From Caballeronia sordidicola (GTDB lineage Bacteria; Pseudomonadota; Gammaproteobacteria; Burkholderiales; Burkholderiaceae), in assembly GCF_001544455.2 (NCBI RefSeq), contig NZ_FCOC02000002.1:496001-560000 (forward strand): a DNA stretch of 64,000 nt, written 5' to 3'. The notes under the pieces are model-generated. The model saw nothing but the letters and a program-made list of their open reading frames with translations, ran no database searches and was not told the origin of the DNA. The position numbers and the translations under genes are program-made. This document shows positions 44,426 through 57,118 of the stretch, in pieces; positions within the stretch are counted from its first letter, which is position 1, and every line of letters begins with the position of its first letter.

Positions 44426-45568
44426 ATGCAGCCGCCAGCGGACGCAAAGCCTGCCCGGTTGAATCTGGCGGCATCAAAAGCATGGGCGCTGATCGCGAAA
44501 GAGCCGGTTCTCGCGATCCTGATCGTGGCATTGATCGCGCTCCAGATCGTGCATCCGAAGCCGTGGGCCGATTTGCCCACGTTGATCGACTGGCAGACCG
44601 TGCTGACGCTCGCCGGTTTATTGATGCTCACGAAAGCCGTCGAATTGTCCGGTTTCCTGATGTGGATGGCGCATCGCGTTGTGCATCGGATCCATGGCGA
44701 GCGTGGCCTCGCTTTCCTCCTGATTGGCCTCGCCGCCGCGCTGTCCACGCTGCTTACCAACGATGTCGCGCTCTTTGCCGTCGTGCCGCTCACGCTTTCG
44801 CTGCATAAACTCGCGCCGCTTCCCGTCAAACGCCTCGTGATTTTCATCGCGATAGCCGTGAATGCCGGATCGATCCTGACGCCGCTCGGCAATCCTCAAA
44901 ACCTGTTCCTCTGGCAGACCAGCGGCGTGTCGTTCGGCGCGTTCGTGTGGGCGCTCCTGCCTTTGTGCGCGGCCCTCGTGGCTATGTTGTACGTGCTCGC
45001 CGCGCTGCTGTTCCGCAATCGTCCACTCGATCTTTCCGGCGGCAAGGAATCACACAAAGTCGATGTCCCGCTGTGCTCGGTCGCGGGCGTGGCGTTTCTC
45101 GCGTTCGTCGTTCTCGCCGATGCACACCACGCGGGCCTCGGTCTCGCCGCTGTCGGAATCGGATTTTTGCTGTGGCGGCGTCAGGTCGTGCTGAAGATCG
45201 ACTGGCTGTTGCTGCTGATCTTCGTGCTGATGTTCATTGTGCTGCGCAGCGTGGCAGCATTACCGTGGGTGCATCACGCGATTGCGAGCCTCGGGCTCGA
45301 TACCCCGCTCAAGGCGTATGCGGCTGGCGCGGTGTTATCGCAGGGAATCAGCAACGTGCCTGCCGCGATCATGCTCGCCGAATTCTCGAAAGACTGGCGC
45401 GCGCTGGCATTTGGTGTGAGCGTCGGCGGATTCGGAATCGCGATTGGCTCGCTCGCCAATTTGATTGCGGTGCGTTTGTCGGGCGAGCGCGGCATGTGGG
45501 GACCGTTCCATCTCATCTCGATCCCGTTCTGGATCGTCGCCGCAATAGTCGGAGCGTGGCTCGTCTGA
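44426..45568 (+). CDS. SLC13/ArsB-type anion permease, YbiR-like
   Basis: Integral membrane transporter of the ion-transporter superfamily (380 aa) with about ten helices. Conserved half-repeat motifs LLTNDVALFAVVPL and TPLGNPQNLFLW in the first half are mirrored by SQGISNVPAAIMLAEF and GSLANLIAVRL in the second, typical of the CitMHS/ArsB group. Substrate is unknown. It starts 4 bases after parB, so it may be cotranscribed. Confidence 0.85.
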   Translation: MQPPADAKPARLNLAASKAWALIAKEPVLAILIVALIALQIVHPKPWADLPTLIDWQTVLTLAGLLMLTKAVELSGFLMWMAHRVVHRIHGERGLAFLLIGLAAALSTLLTNDVALFAVVPLTLSLHKLAPLPVKRLVIFIAIAVNAGSILTPLGNPQNLFLWQTSGVSFGAFVWALLPLCAALVAMLYVLAALLFRNRPLDLSGGKESHKVDVPLCSVAGVAFLAFVVLADAHHAGLGLAAVGIGFLLWRRQVVLKIDWLLLLIFVLMFIVLRSVAALPWVHHAIASLGLDTPLKAYAAGAVLSQGISNVPAAIMLAEFSKDWRALAFGVSVGGFGIAIGSLANLIAVRLSGERGMWGPFHLISIPFWIVAAIVGAWLV

Positions 45569-45717
45569 GCGATTCAGGGGACGGGTGCGCATTGAAAACA
45601 GACACAACTTTGGCCTCCTTTCAGTCGCGCCCGCAGTCGTTGTTCATACAAGCGAAATCTCTGATTTGAGACGGTTTTTTCAGTCGTTGCCGGTTGTTTT
45701 TTGATGACCCTAAGCTA

Positions 45718-45746
45718 TTGAATCCGTGACAACAATCGCTTACAAT
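45718..45746 (+). promoter_or_regulatory. Probable sigma-70 promoter of the atp operon
   Basis: TTGAAT (45718-45723), exact 17-bp spacer, TACAAT (45741-45746), about 114 bases before atpI. Confidence 0.7.
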
Positions 45747-45859
45747 CGCCCGGATTTAACAGCTTAGCGACCCCGAAAGCGTAGCGTAAGTTGTTGCTGA
45801 ATCCGGCAGCAAATTAACGGCAAATGCGCAGGTTGTGACTGACTTTAGTGAGATGTGTG

Positions 45860-46471
45860 ATGACGGTGCGAGAGCAGGATCGAGCGCCGGAAGGCGGAAA
45901 CGAAGGGCATGTTTCAGGCCCTGCCGCAAATTTGACTGGCCGTACTCCAACCAGTTCAAATTCCACACCGGTTTCCCAAGGTCAGGCGAGCCATACGTCG
46001 AATCATCCGTTCGACGATTCGTGGGACGCCGAAGCGAAAGATAACAATACTGTCCCGCTGACGCGGGCAGAGGCGGAGACGCTGTTTGGTCCCGAGGTGA
46101 GTCGTTCATCGCGTGTCACGCCGTTTAAGGTCGTGGCGGCGCAAATGGTTTTGTCCCTGGTTGCGACGTTGGTCTGGTGGCTGTTTTACAGCCCGCCGGG
46201 CACTGCTGTGCCGGGCGCTGTAGCGCTTTCCGCGTTCCTCGGAGGCGCGATTTGCTGGGTGCCGAGCGTGTTGTTCGCAGCACGGCTGAAGGCGAAGAGC
46301 GGCGCTGAAACCATAGCGAGCTGGGTGATCGGCGAAGCCATGAAGATGGGTGCGACGATTGCGATGTTCGTCGCCATTGCGTACGGTTTCAAGGGCGTTC
46401 TTTGGATACCGCTGCTGGTGACGTACCTCATTGCACTGAAGACGTACTGGATAGCAATGGCCTGGAAGTAA
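45860..46471 (+). CDS. atpI: ATP synthase assembly protein AtpI with long N-terminal extension
   Basis: AtpI assists c-ring assembly in F1Fo ATP synthases. The product is 203 aa. The first 80 or so residues are hydrophilic and Ser/Thr/Asn-rich with no known domain. The rest has four hydrophobic segments typical of AtpI, with SAFLGGAICWVPSVLFAARL characteristic. E. coli AtpI is about 126 aa. Start between GTG 45848 and ATG 45860 is uncertain; no strong ribosome site precedes either. First gene of the atp operon. Confidence 0.88.
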   Translation: MTVREQDRAPEGGNEGHVSGPAANLTGRTPTSSNSTPVSQGQASHTSNHPFDDSWDAEAKDNNTVPLTRAEAETLFGPEVSRSSRVTPFKVVAAQMVLSLVATLVWWLFYSPPGTAVPGAVALSAFLGGAICWVPSVLFAARLKAKSGAETIASWVIGEAMKMGATIAMFVAIAYGFKGVLWIPLLVTYLIALKTYWIAMAWK

Positions 46472-46654
46472 GGCGCAACTGACAGACTTGACGTGTCAGG
46501 TAAGTGACCTGCTGACGGCAATAGAGCAGATTAATACGTGCGGACTGCTTCATCTCCTGCACGCGGGTTCGTGCCCTGCGGATCGCCCGACGTGGCGGTT
46601 TGAGGATCACACGGGCAGCGAACGATTTTCGACAATTTGGGTGGCTTTAAAGTT

Positions 46655-47506
46655 ATGGCAGCTAGCGAAGGAACGCACGCGATGGATCCGTCGGAGTACA
46701 TCGCGCACCATTTGCAGAATCTCTCCACTTCTTCGCAGACGTCGATTTTCGACATCCACGTCTGGAATCTCGACACGTTGTTCTGGTCGATCGTTTGCGG
46801 CGTCGTCACCATCATCATTCTTGGTCTGGCCGCGCGTAAGGCCACGTCCGGCGTGCCAGGACGTTTCCAGTGCGCAATCGAGATGCTGGTCGAGATGGTC
46901 GAAGACCAGTCGAAGTCGATGATCCACGGCAACCGCCGCTTTATCGCCCCGCTCGCACTCACGGTGTTCGTGTGGGTTGCGCTCATGAACTCGCTCGACT
47001 TCATCCCCGTTGATCTGCCCACGCGCGTGATTGGCTGGCTTGGCCTGACCGAGACGTTCCCGCATATGCGCGTGGTCCCGACGGCCGACCTGAACGGCAC
47101 GCTGGGTATTGCGATCGGCGTGTTCGTATTGATGATTTACTACAACTTCAAGATCAAGGGCGCCGGCGGCTTCGTGCACGAACTGCTCTCGGCTCCGTTC
47201 GGCGCGCATCCGCTCCTGTGGATCCCGAATCTTGCACTGAACATCATCGAGTTCGTCGCCAAGACGGTTTCCCTCGGCATGCGGCTGTTCGGCAACATGT
47301 ACGCAGGCGAACTGTTGTTCCTGCTGATCGCCCTGCTCGGCAGCATGTGGCACTTCGGCGCGGACGCTTCTGTCCTCGGCTTCCTGGGCCACGTGGTTGC
47401 GGGAACGGTCTGGGCGATCTTCCACATTCTGATCGTGCTGCTGCAGGCGTTTATTTTCATGATGCTGACGCTGGTGTATCTCGGCCAGGCACATGACGCG
47501 CACTAA
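46655..47506 (+). CDS. atpB: ATP synthase Fo subunit a
   Basis: Subunit a forms the proton half-channels next to the c-ring (283 aa). Hydrophobic segments and the conserved FVAKTVSLGMRLFGNMYAGELLFLLIALL, which contains the essential Arg of the channel (in GMRLFGN), are present. The start MAASEGTHAMDPSEY was chosen over an upstream in-frame start. It is in the standard atp order, followed by atpE. Confidence 0.96.
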   Translation: MAASEGTHAMDPSEYIAHHLQNLSTSSQTSIFDIHVWNLDTLFWSIVCGVVTIIILGLAARKATSGVPGRFQCAIEMLVEMVEDQSKSMIHGNRRFIAPLALTVFVWVALMNSLDFIPVDLPTRVIGWLGLTETFPHMRVVPTADLNGTLGIAIGVFVLMIYYNFKIKGAGGFVHELLSAPFGAHPLLWIPNLALNIIEFVAKTVSLGMRLFGNMYAGELLFLLIALLGSMWHFGADASVLGFLGHVVAGTVWAIFHILIVLLQAFIFMMLTLVYLGQAHDAH

Positions 47507-47605
47507 GCAGGGAAGATGCACAGTAGTCCGGTAGGCCGCTGCAAGACAGCGCGGCGGCAAACCACAGCAGAATCCGTATCGAGTTTCAATTTTTTATAAA
47601 TCTAA

Positions 47606-47908
<303 letters not shown>

Positions 47909-48072
47909 GTTTCCTCGGAAGTGTGCGCTTGAGCCTTGGGGCGTCAAGTGCAGGACGGAACGGGCGACGGCGCTTAGTCGATGTACTCCTCGCGATGCAA
48001 GCTCGCGATGCAACCCTCGATCAGGCGCCTTGCCGTTTCACTCTCCGGATTAGCAACGTTTAAGGAAACACC

Positions 48073-48543
48073 GTGAATCTCAACGCAACCCTGTTTGCGC
48101 AAATGGTCGTGTTTCTGATCCTCGCGTGGTTCACGATGAAGTTCGTGTGGCCGCCGTTGATCAACGCCCTGGATGAGCGCTCGAAGAAGATCGCCGACGG
48201 CTTGTCAGCCGCCGAAAAGGGCAAGGCCGAACTCGAAGCCGCACATAAGCGCGTCGACCAGGAACTCGCGCAAGCCCGTAACGACGGCCAGCAGCGCATT
48301 GCGGACGCCGAAAAGCGTGCAGTGGCTGTCGCCGACGAAATCAAGGCTAACGCTCAGGCCGAAGCTGCGCGCATCATTGCACAAGCGAAAGCCGACGCAG
48401 ACCAGCAAATCGTGAAAGCGCGCGAAGCATTGCGCGGCGAAGTCGCGGCATTGGCCGTGAAGGGCGCCGAGCAGATCCTGAAGCGCGAAGTCGATCAATC
48501 GGTTCACGCCGACATGCTGAATCAACTCAAAACCGAGCTCTGA
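48073..48543 (+). CDS. atpF: ATP synthase Fo subunit b
   Basis: Peripheral stalk subunit (156 aa). An N-terminal membrane helix ([25 protein letters not shown]) is followed by a long charged coiled-coil, Ala/Lys/Glu-rich, through the C-terminus. The GTG at 48073 matches the family start. It lies 165 bases after atpE and 3 bases before atpH. Confidence 0.96.
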   Translation: MNLNATLFAQMVVFLILAWFTMKFVWPPLINALDERSKKIADGLSAAEKGKAELEAAHKRVDQELAQARNDGQQRIADAEKRAVAVADEIKANAQAEAARIIAQAKADADQQIVKAREALRGEVAALAVKGAEQILKREVDQSVHADMLNQLKTEL

Positions 48544-48545
48544 TC

Positions 48546-49085
48546 ATGGCCGAACTTGCAACCATCGCCCGACCGTACGCTGAAGCTTTGTTCCGCGTGG
48601 CCGAAGCGGGTGAGCTCGCCGCCTGGTCTGACTTCGTCGAGGAGCTGGCTCAGGTTGCGCGTCTGCCTGAAGTGCTGTCCATCGCGACGAGCCCGAAAGT
48701 GAGCCGCGACCAAGTCAGCGAGCTGTTGTTGTCGGCGGTGAAATCCCCGCTCGCCAAGCAGCCGGAGGCGAAGAACTTTGTGCAGATGCTGGTGGACAAC
48801 CACCGGCTGACGCTGATGCCCGAAATTGCCGTGCAGTTCGACGAGCTGAAGAATTCCCGCGAAGGTGCGGCCGATGCGCTGATTGTCAGCGCATTCCCGC
48901 TGGAAGGCGCACAGTTGACCGACCTTGTCGCGAATCTCGAACGCAAGTTCCATTGCAAGCTGAAACCTACTGTTGAAGTCGACAAGTCGCTGATCGGCGG
49001 CGTTCGCGTGACGGTAGGCGACGAAGTACTCGATACCTCGGTCCGCGCGCGCCTCGCGAGCATGCAGACGGCGCTGTCCGCCTGA
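48546..49085 (+). CDS. atpH: ATP synthase F1 subunit delta
   Basis: Delta/OSCP subunit that links the peripheral stalk to the top of F1 (179 aa). [13 protein letters not shown] at the N-terminus and the C-terminal [23 protein letters not shown] are the family signatures. It lies between atpF and atpA as in the usual order. Confidence 0.96.
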   Translation: MAELATIARPYAEALFRVAEAGELAAWSDFVEELAQVARLPEVLSIATSPKVSRDQVSELLLSAVKSPLAKQPEAKNFVQMLVDNHRLTLMPEIAVQFDELKNSREGAADALIVSAFPLEGAQLTDLVANLERKFHCKLKPTVEVDKSLIGGVRVTVGDEVLDTSVRARLASMQTALSA

Positions 49086-49132
49086 CGCTTTTTGCGCCGG
49101 CGCGGTTAAGAATTGACTATCTGGAGTGACTA

Positions 49133-50674
49133 ATGCAACTCAATCCCTCTGAGATCAGCGAGCTGATCAAGAGCCGGATCCAGGGCCTGGAAGCGAGCTC
49201 CGATGTTCGCAACCAAGGCACTGTGATTTCCGTGACCGACGGTATCGTGCGTATTCACGGTTTGTCGGACGTGATGCAGGGCGAAATGCTCGAATTCCCG
49301 GGCAACACCTTCGGCCTCGCGCTGAACCTCGAGCGCGATTCGGTTGGCGCCGTGATTTTGGGCGAATACGAACACATTTCGGAAGGCGACATCGTCAAGA
49401 CGACGGGCCGCATTCTCGAAGTGCCGGTTGGCCCGGAACTGCTCGGCCGCGTGGTCGACGCTTTGGGCAACCCGATCGACGGCAAGGGTCCGGTCAACGC
49501 AAAGATGACCGACGCTGTCGAAAAGATCGCGCCGGGCGTGATCTGGCGCAAGTCGGTTTCGGAGCCGGTGCAAACGGGCCTCAAATCCATCGACGCAATG
49601 GTGCCGGTTGGCCGTGGCCAGCGCGAGCTGATCATTGGCGACCGCCAGTGCGGCAAGACGGCTGTCGCCATTGACGCGATCATTAACCAGAAGGGCAAGA
49701 ACCTCTTCTGTATCTACGTTGCGATTGGCCAGAAGGCTTCGTCGATCATGAACGTGGTTCGCAAGCTGGAAGAAACCGGCGCGCTGGAATACACGATCGT
49801 GGTCGCGGCTTCGGCTTCGGAATCGGCCGCCATGCAATATCTGGCGCCGTACGCCGGCTGCACGATGGGCGAATACTTCCGCGATCGCGGTCAGGACGCG
49901 CTGATCGTATATGACGATTTGACCAAGCAAGCCTGGGCGTATCGTCAGATTTCGCTGTTGCTGCGCCGTCCGCCGGGCCGTGAAGCGTATCCGGGCGACG
50001 TGTTCTATCTGCACTCGCGTCTGCTGGAACGCGCTGCTCGCGTGTCGGAAGACTACGTCGAGAAGTTCACGAACGGCGAAGTGAAGGGCAAGAGCGGTTC
50101 GCTGACGGCACTGCCGGTCATCGAAACGCAAGCTGGCGACGTGACTGCGTTCGTTCCGACGAACGTGATCTCGATTACCGACGGCCAGATCTTCCTGGAA
50201 ACCGACCTGTTCAACGCCGGTATCCGTCCTGCGATCAACGCGGGTGTGTCCGTGTCGCGAGTCGGTGGCGCAGCGCAGACCAAGGTCATCAAGAAGCTGT
50301 CGGGCGGTATTCGTACCGACCTCGCGCAGTATCGTGAACTGGCTGCGTTCTCGCAGTTTGCGTCGGACCTTGACGAAGCGACCCGCAAGCAACTGGAGCG
50401 CGGCCGCCGCGTGACGGAATTGCTCAAGCAGCCGCAATATCAGCCGCTGCAAGTGTGGGAACTCGCTATTTCGCTGTTCGCCGCGAACAACGGTTATCTG
50501 GACGATCTCGAAGTTGCTCAGGTACTGCCGTTCGAAAAGGGTCTTCGCGACTATTTGAAGACGAAGCACGCGGACATGATCAAGCGCATTGAAGATAACA
50601 AGGACTTGTCGAAGGACGACGACGGCGCATTGCATACCGCGCTGAAGGACTTCAAGAAGTCGGGCGCTTATTGA
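49133..50674 (+). CDS. atpA: ATP synthase F1 subunit alpha
   Basis: Non-catalytic nucleotide-binding F1 subunit (513 aa). The P-loop reads [11 protein letters not shown], with Cys173 where most sequences have Thr; the invariant Lys and following Thr are kept. ARG-finger region [24 protein letters not shown] and the C-terminal helical domain are complete. Standard place in the operon. Confidence 0.97.
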   Translation: MQLNPSEISELIKSRIQGLEASSDVRNQGTVISVTDGIVRIHGLSDVMQGEMLEFPGNTFGLALNLERDSVGAVILGEYEHISEGDIVKTTGRILEVPVGPELLGRVVDALGNPIDGKGPVNAKMTDAVEKIAPGVIWRKSVSEPVQTGLKSIDAMVPVGRGQRELIIGDRQCGKTAVAIDAIINQKGKNLFCIYVAIGQKASSIMNVVRKLEETGALEYTIVVAASASESAAMQYLAPYAGCTMGEYFRDRGQDALIVYDDLTKQAWAYRQISLLLRRPPGREAYPGDVFYLHSRLLERAARVSEDYVEKFTNGEVKGKSGSLTALPVIETQAGDVTAFVPTNVISITDGQIFLETDLFNAGIRPAINAGVSVSRVGGAAQTKVIKKLSGGIRTDLAQYRELAAFSQFASDLDEATRKQLERGRRVTELLKQPQYQPLQVWELAISLFAANNGYLDDLEVAQVLPFEKGLRDYLKTKHADMIKRIEDNKDLSKDDDGALHTALKDFKKSGAY

Positions 50675-50774
50675 TTTCGGTACCGATCTTCGGATTTGGT
50701 CGAAATTTGAAGCGGCGCGGGCCGCTTCTGGAACAAATGAAGCATCCCGCGCCACTTCGATCGAGGAGTAAGCA

Positions 50775-53140
<2,366 letters not shown>

Positions 53141-53191
53141 AGCGGGCTGGGCGCGGGAACTGTAAAAAGACCGCGCCCTATTGGAGTCGAT

Positions 53192-53617
53192 ATGGCAACT
53201 ATTCAAGTAGACGTCGTCAGCGCGGAAGAGCAGATTTTTTCCGGCCGGGCGAAGTTCGTTGCGCTGCCGGGCGAAGCAGGTGAACTCGGTATCTTGCCGG
53301 GCCACACGCCGCTGATCACGCGGATTCGTCCGGGTGCGGTGCGCATTGAAGCGGAGAACGGCGAGGAAGAGTTTGTGTTCGTCGCGGGCGGTATTCTCGA
53401 GATTCAGCCGGGTGTGGTAACGGTTCTCGCCGATACCGCGATCCGTGGTCAGGATCTCGACGAAGCCAAGGCAGTCGAAGCGAAGAAGCGCGCGGAAGAA
53501 GCGCTGCAGAACACCGGTTCGAACCTCGAGTACGCAACCGCGCAAGCGGAACTCGCGTACGCGACGGCTCAGATCGCGGCGATTCAACGGCTGCGGAAAA
53601 TTCGCGGTCAGCATTAA
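53192..53617 (+). CDS. atpC: ATP synthase F1 subunit epsilon
   Basis: Epsilon subunit of the central stalk and F1 inhibitor (141 aa). N-terminal beta sandwich with [20 protein letters not shown] and C-terminal alpha-helical hairpin ([23 protein letters not shown]). Last gene of the operon, directly followed by a strong terminator. Confidence 0.97.
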   Translation: MATIQVDVVSAEEQIFSGRAKFVALPGEAGELGILPGHTPLITRIRPGAVRIEAENGEEEFVFVAGGILEIQPGVVTVLADTAIRGQDLDEAKAVEAKKRAEEALQNTGSNLEYATAQAELAYATAQIAAIQRLRKIRGQH

Positions 53618-53642
53618 GCTTTTCAGTAGTTTCAGCTTCGGG

Positions 53643-53670
53643 AAAAAGCAGCCTTCGGGCTGCTTTTTTT
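53643..53670 (+). terminator. Intrinsic terminator of the atp operon
   Basis: Stem AGCAGCC (53647-53653), TTCG loop, GGCTGCT (53658-53664), seven or more T. It lies 26 bases after atpC. Confidence 0.93.
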
Positions 53671-53849
53671 ATGGCCGCGGCGAGCATCCGTCCGTGCATT
53701 TCTGCATATCCAACAGGCAGGTATTCACCGCTCATTGCGGGTAACACTCAATGCCGTGCATCTTCTGCGCGATGCACAATTAGCCTTCCGAATGGCTTTC
53801 ACGCCACCACGCCGCGCAGCGTTCCACATCAACGGAGGAGACCTTCGAC

Positions 53850-55580
53850 ATGGCTACCCCATCGACGCACACCGGGCCACAGATCGAACCACTCGACGGC
53901 CTGTCCTACGTTCGCGGCTCGACCGATATCCCGCTCAGCGAAGCCACGGTTTCACGCTTTCTCCTCGATACCACCGCGCGATTTCCCGACCGTCCGGCAG
54001 TGGTTTTCCGCGAGCAGAGCGTTCGCTGGACATGGCGCGAATTCGCCAATGAGGTGGATGTCCTCGCGTCGGGCCTGCTGCAACTCGGCGTTGTTGCGGG
54101 CGATCGGGTTGGTATCTGGTCGCCGAATCGTGCCGAGTGGCTGCTGACGCAATTCGCCACCGCGAGGATCGGTGCGATCCTGGTGAACATCAATCCGGCG
54201 TATCGGCTGGCCGAGCTGGAATATGCGCTGAACAAGGTCGGCTGCAAGGCGTTGATTGCGGCGGAACAGTTCAAGTCATCGAAGTATCTGGAGATGTTGC
54301 AAACGCTCGCGCCAGAACTCGCGACGGCTGAGCCCGGTTTTCTCAACGCCGCCCGATTCCCTGATTTGAAAGCCGTGATCCGCATGGGCGAAGGCTCGAC
54401 GCCCGGCATGCTGCGTTTCCCCGATGTCATGTCGCGCGGCCGCGAACGGCTTGACCGAACGCAACTCGATGCACTGGAATCAAAACTCAGCGCGTTCGAT
54501 CCCATCAACATCCAGTTCACGAGCGGCACGACCGGCAATCCCAAAGGCGCGACGCTCACGCATCACAACGTGCTGAACAACGGCCGCTATATCGCGCACT
54601 CCATGTTGCTCACCGAGCAGGACTCGCTCTGCATTCCCGTGCCGCTTTATCACTGCTTCGGCATGGTGCTGGCGGTTTTGGCGTGTGTATCGGTGGGCGC
54701 GGCGATGGTCTTTCCCGGCGAAGCCTTCGATCCTGCTGCCACACTTGCCGCCGTAGATGAAGAACGCTGCACCGCGCTTCACGGCGTCCCGACCATGTTC
54801 ATTGCCGAATTGGATCTCCCAACCTTCGGCCAGTACGACCTGAGCCGCTTGCGCACCGGCATCATGGCGGGCTCGCCTTGTCCTATCGAAACCATGAAAC
54901 GCGTGGTCGCAAAGATGAACCTGCGCGAGATCACCATCGCGTATGGGATGACGGAGACGAGCCCGGTATCGTTCCAAAGCTCGACCACCGATCCACTCGA
55001 TAAACGCACGACAACCGTCGGCCGGATCCAGCCGCATCTGGAAGTGAAGCTCGTTGATCCGCTTGGCGATATCGTCCCGGTTGGCGAGACGGGCGAACTT
55101 TGTACGCGCGGCTATTCGGTGATGAAAGGCTATTGGGCCGACGAAGCGAAGACGCAAGAAGTGATTATCGACGGCTGGATGCACACCGGCGATCTCGCCA
55201 CGCTCGACGCGCAAGGATATTGCAACATTGTCGGACGGTTGAAGGACATGCTGATCCGCGGCGGCGAGAACATTTATCCGCGCGAGATTGAAGAATTTCT
55301 CTTCCGCCATCCAAAGATCCAGTCTGCGCAAGTTTTTGGCGTTCCCGATGAAAAATACGGCGAGGAAGTATGCGCGTGGATTGTTCTTCGACAGGGCGAG
55401 TTCGCTACGCCGGAAGACATTCGCGAGTTTTGCCAAGGGCAAATCGCGCACTACAAGATCCCGCGACACATCCGTTTCGTAGATGAACTTCCCATGACCG
55501 TCACCGGGAAGGTCCAGAAGTTCATCATGCGCGCGAAGATGATTGATGAACTGAAGGTCACGGAGGCAAAAACCGCCTGA
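53850..55580 (+). CDS. AMP-dependent acyl-CoA synthetase
   Basis: Adenylate-forming acyl-CoA ligase (576 aa), likely medium- to long-chain fatty acids. AMP-binding motif [19 protein letters not shown] (about residue 225), YGMTETSP, and the A8/A10 region [23 protein letters not shown]. The C-terminal Lys in TVTGKVQKF completes the fold. The family is related to FadD and AtoE-type synthetases. It is separated from atpC by a terminator and about 180 bases, so it is its own unit. Acyl specificity is not readable. Confidence 0.92.
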   Translation: MATPSTHTGPQIEPLDGLSYVRGSTDIPLSEATVSRFLLDTTARFPDRPAVVFREQSVRWTWREFANEVDVLASGLLQLGVVAGDRVGIWSPNRAEWLLTQFATARIGAILVNINPAYRLAELEYALNKVGCKALIAAEQFKSSKYLEMLQTLAPELATAEPGFLNAARFPDLKAVIRMGEGSTPGMLRFPDVMSRGRERLDRTQLDALESKLSAFDPINIQFTSGTTGNPKGATLTHHNVLNNGRYIAHSMLLTEQDSLCIPVPLYHCFGMVLAVLACVSVGAAMVFPGEAFDPAATLAAVDEERCTALHGVPTMFIAELDLPTFGQYDLSRLRTGIMAGSPCPIETMKRVVAKMNLREITIAYGMTETSPVSFQSSTTDPLDKRTTTVGRIQPHLEVKLVDPLGDIVPVGETGELCTRGYSVMKGYWADEAKTQEVIIDGWMHTGDLATLDAQGYCNIVGRLKDMLIRGGENIYPREIEEFLFRHPKIQSAQVFGVPDEKYGEEVCAWIVLRQGEFATPEDIREFCQGQIAHYKIPRHIRFVDELPMTVTGKVQKFIMRAKMIDELKVTEAKTA

Positions 55581-55601
55581 GATCCGTTGCTGGCGTATAA
55601 A

Positions 55602-55640
55602 AAATGGTCGCCGGAACAATCGCGGCGACCATTTCATTTC
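55602..55640 (+). terminator. Hairpin after the acyl-CoA synthetase gene, probable terminator
   Basis: Perfect 11-bp stem AAATGGTCGCC (55602-55612) with GGCGACCATTT (55624-55634). The following tract is TTCATTTCC, weaker than usual. Confidence 0.6.
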
Positions 55641-55662
55641 CACGCAAACGTTTGTGCAGACG

Positions 55663-55693
55663 AAAAAAAAGCGGGCCTGGAGCCCGCTAAAAA
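55663..55693 (-). terminator. Intrinsic terminator on the minus strand
   Basis: Stem GCGGGC (55671-55676) with GCCCGC (55682-55687). Read leftward it is followed by eight U. It is placed 15 bases after the stop of the small minus-strand frame below. Confidence 0.75.
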
Positions 55694-55708
55694 CCACACG
55701 CTACGGGG

Positions 55709-55951
55709 TTAGCGCGAGGAGACCAAAGGTGGGAAGGGTCGAGATGCTTTTTCTCGACCAACGAGCCCAACAAACATGTCCCAGACATTGGGTTTCGGAA
55801 CCTTTCCGACCGACAAGCGCAAGCAGGCGTGTTGCTCTTTACCCACATTGAACTCGATCACATATGTGTTGAGACCGTTGAAGTGATTGTGGGCGAATAA
55901 TTCAGGCATCGCCGTAACAAAGTGTTTCAGGTTGTAACCCTTGAACCGCAA
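55709..55951 (-). CDS. Possible small protein of unknown function, or small RNA
   Basis: An 80-codon minus-strand frame starting TTG at 55951, with a first ATG at codon 15. It ends just before a good minus-strand terminator, which suggests a real transcript. The sequence (PELFAHNHFNGLNTYVIEF, ending in a basic PPLVSSR) resembles nothing I recognise. There is no clear ribosome site, and the TTG start is weak. It may instead be the body of a small RNA. Confidence 0.35.
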   Translation of the reverse strand: MRFKGYNLKHFVTAMPELFAHNHFNGLNTYVIEFNVGKEQHACLRLSVGKVPKPNVWDMFVGLVGREKASRPFPPLVSSR

Positions 55952-56102
55952 GGCTTCGGGCTGTTTTCGTCGAAAAATTGTCTATAGACGTATTAACCAG
56001 TGTTTTTAATCACGACCGCTTCAAGCGCATTTTCTTGATTTTAAGCACAATCGAAATCCGCTGAACTGATCGGACTGCAACACTCGCATGGAGACAATCC
56101 GC

Positions 56103-57050
56103 ATGACCATCGACGCAGACCTGCTCGCGTATTACGCGAAGGTCGCTGAAGCTTTTCCCAAACTTCCCGCCAACGCCGATGCGCGGGCCATGCGCCAGCA
56201 GTTCCAGGACGTGGCGCGCGCGTTCGCAACGCCGCGTCCCGCCGGCGTCAAGGTGGATGAGATCGTGTTGCCCCTTGATGGGCGTGACCTGCGGGCGCGT
56301 GTGTATCGGCCGGGGCCTGCCAGCGTGCCGTTGCCGCTCGTCGTTTATTTTCACGGCGGCGGCTGGGTTCTCGGCGATCTGGACACGCATGACGTGATGA
56401 TCGCGCGCTTTGCGCTGGATTCGCACTGCGCGGTGGTCAGCGTGGATTACCGGCTGGCGCCCGAGTTCGCGTTCCCCACGCCCGTGGACGACGCGCTGGA
56501 CGCGCTGCTTTGGCTCGCCGAGCATCGTTCGCGGATGGGATTCGCCACCACGCGCCTTGGCGTAGCCGGAGATAGCGCGGGCGCCCATCTCGCGGCTGTC
56601 GCGGCACGGGCGGCGAACGACCGCGTGGCGGGCCTCGTGAGCGCCCAACTGCTGATCTATCCGGTCGCGCGGTGCCGTTTCGAAGGCGGAAGCTTTACCG
56701 CGAATGCCGAAGGGCCGGGCCTCAGCGCGGAAGAGATGAAGTGGTACTGGTCACAATTCCTGACCACGCAGCCGCCCGCCGACGACGACGTCCGCGCGTT
56801 TCCGCTCGCCGAATCCTACGATCGAACGCCGGCGCGGGCGTTGATTGTGGGCGCGGCCTACGATCCGCTTTATGACGACGCCCACGAATTTGCACGTTTT
56901 CTGGAAGCAAACGGCGGCCGCGTGGAAGTAATTGATGCGCACGACATGACGCACGGCTTCGGACGAATCCAGGCGCATTCGAAATCCGCGGAAGCATGGA
57001 TGAAAAAAACGTCAAAACGCTTCGGTGAATTGTTACACGCGCCGCGTTGA
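56103..57050 (+). CDS. Alpha/beta hydrolase, HSL-family esterase
   Basis: Esterase/lipase of the hormone-sensitive-lipase family (315 aa). Oxyanion motif HGGGWV (about residue 86), nucleophile GDSAGAH, and the acid and His supplied by AAYDPLYDDAHEFARFL and DMTHGFGR. ATG 56103 is preceded by GGAGA at eight bases; an ATG at 56088 would add five residues. Substrate unknown, probably short acyl esters. Confidence 0.92.
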   Translation: MTIDADLLAYYAKVAEAFPKLPANADARAMRQQFQDVARAFATPRPAGVKVDEIVLPLDGRDLRARVYRPGPASVPLPLVVYFHGGGWVLGDLDTHDVMIARFALDSHCAVVSVDYRLAPEFAFPTPVDDALDALLWLAEHRSRMGFATTRLGVAGDSAGAHLAAVAARAANDRVAGLVSAQLLIYPVARCRFEGGSFTANAEGPGLSAEEMKWYWSQFLTTQPPADDDVRAFPLAESYDRTPARALIVGAAYDPLYDDAHEFARFLEANGGRVEVIDAHDMTHGFGRIQAHSKSAEAWMKKTSKRFGELLHAPR

Positions 57051-57078
57051 CTTTTAGACGTCCAGCGCCATTGGATTA

Positions 57079-57111
57079 CGTGACGCTTACGAGCGGATTT
57101 GTAAGCGTCAC
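57079..57111. repeat. Hairpin between converging genes
   Basis: Perfect 11-bp arms GTGACGCTTAC and GTAAGCGTCAC with a 10-base loop, between the hydrolase stop and the pheC stop. No T run. It could stabilise or end both transcripts. Confidence 0.6.
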
Positions 57112-57118
57112 GGGCTGA

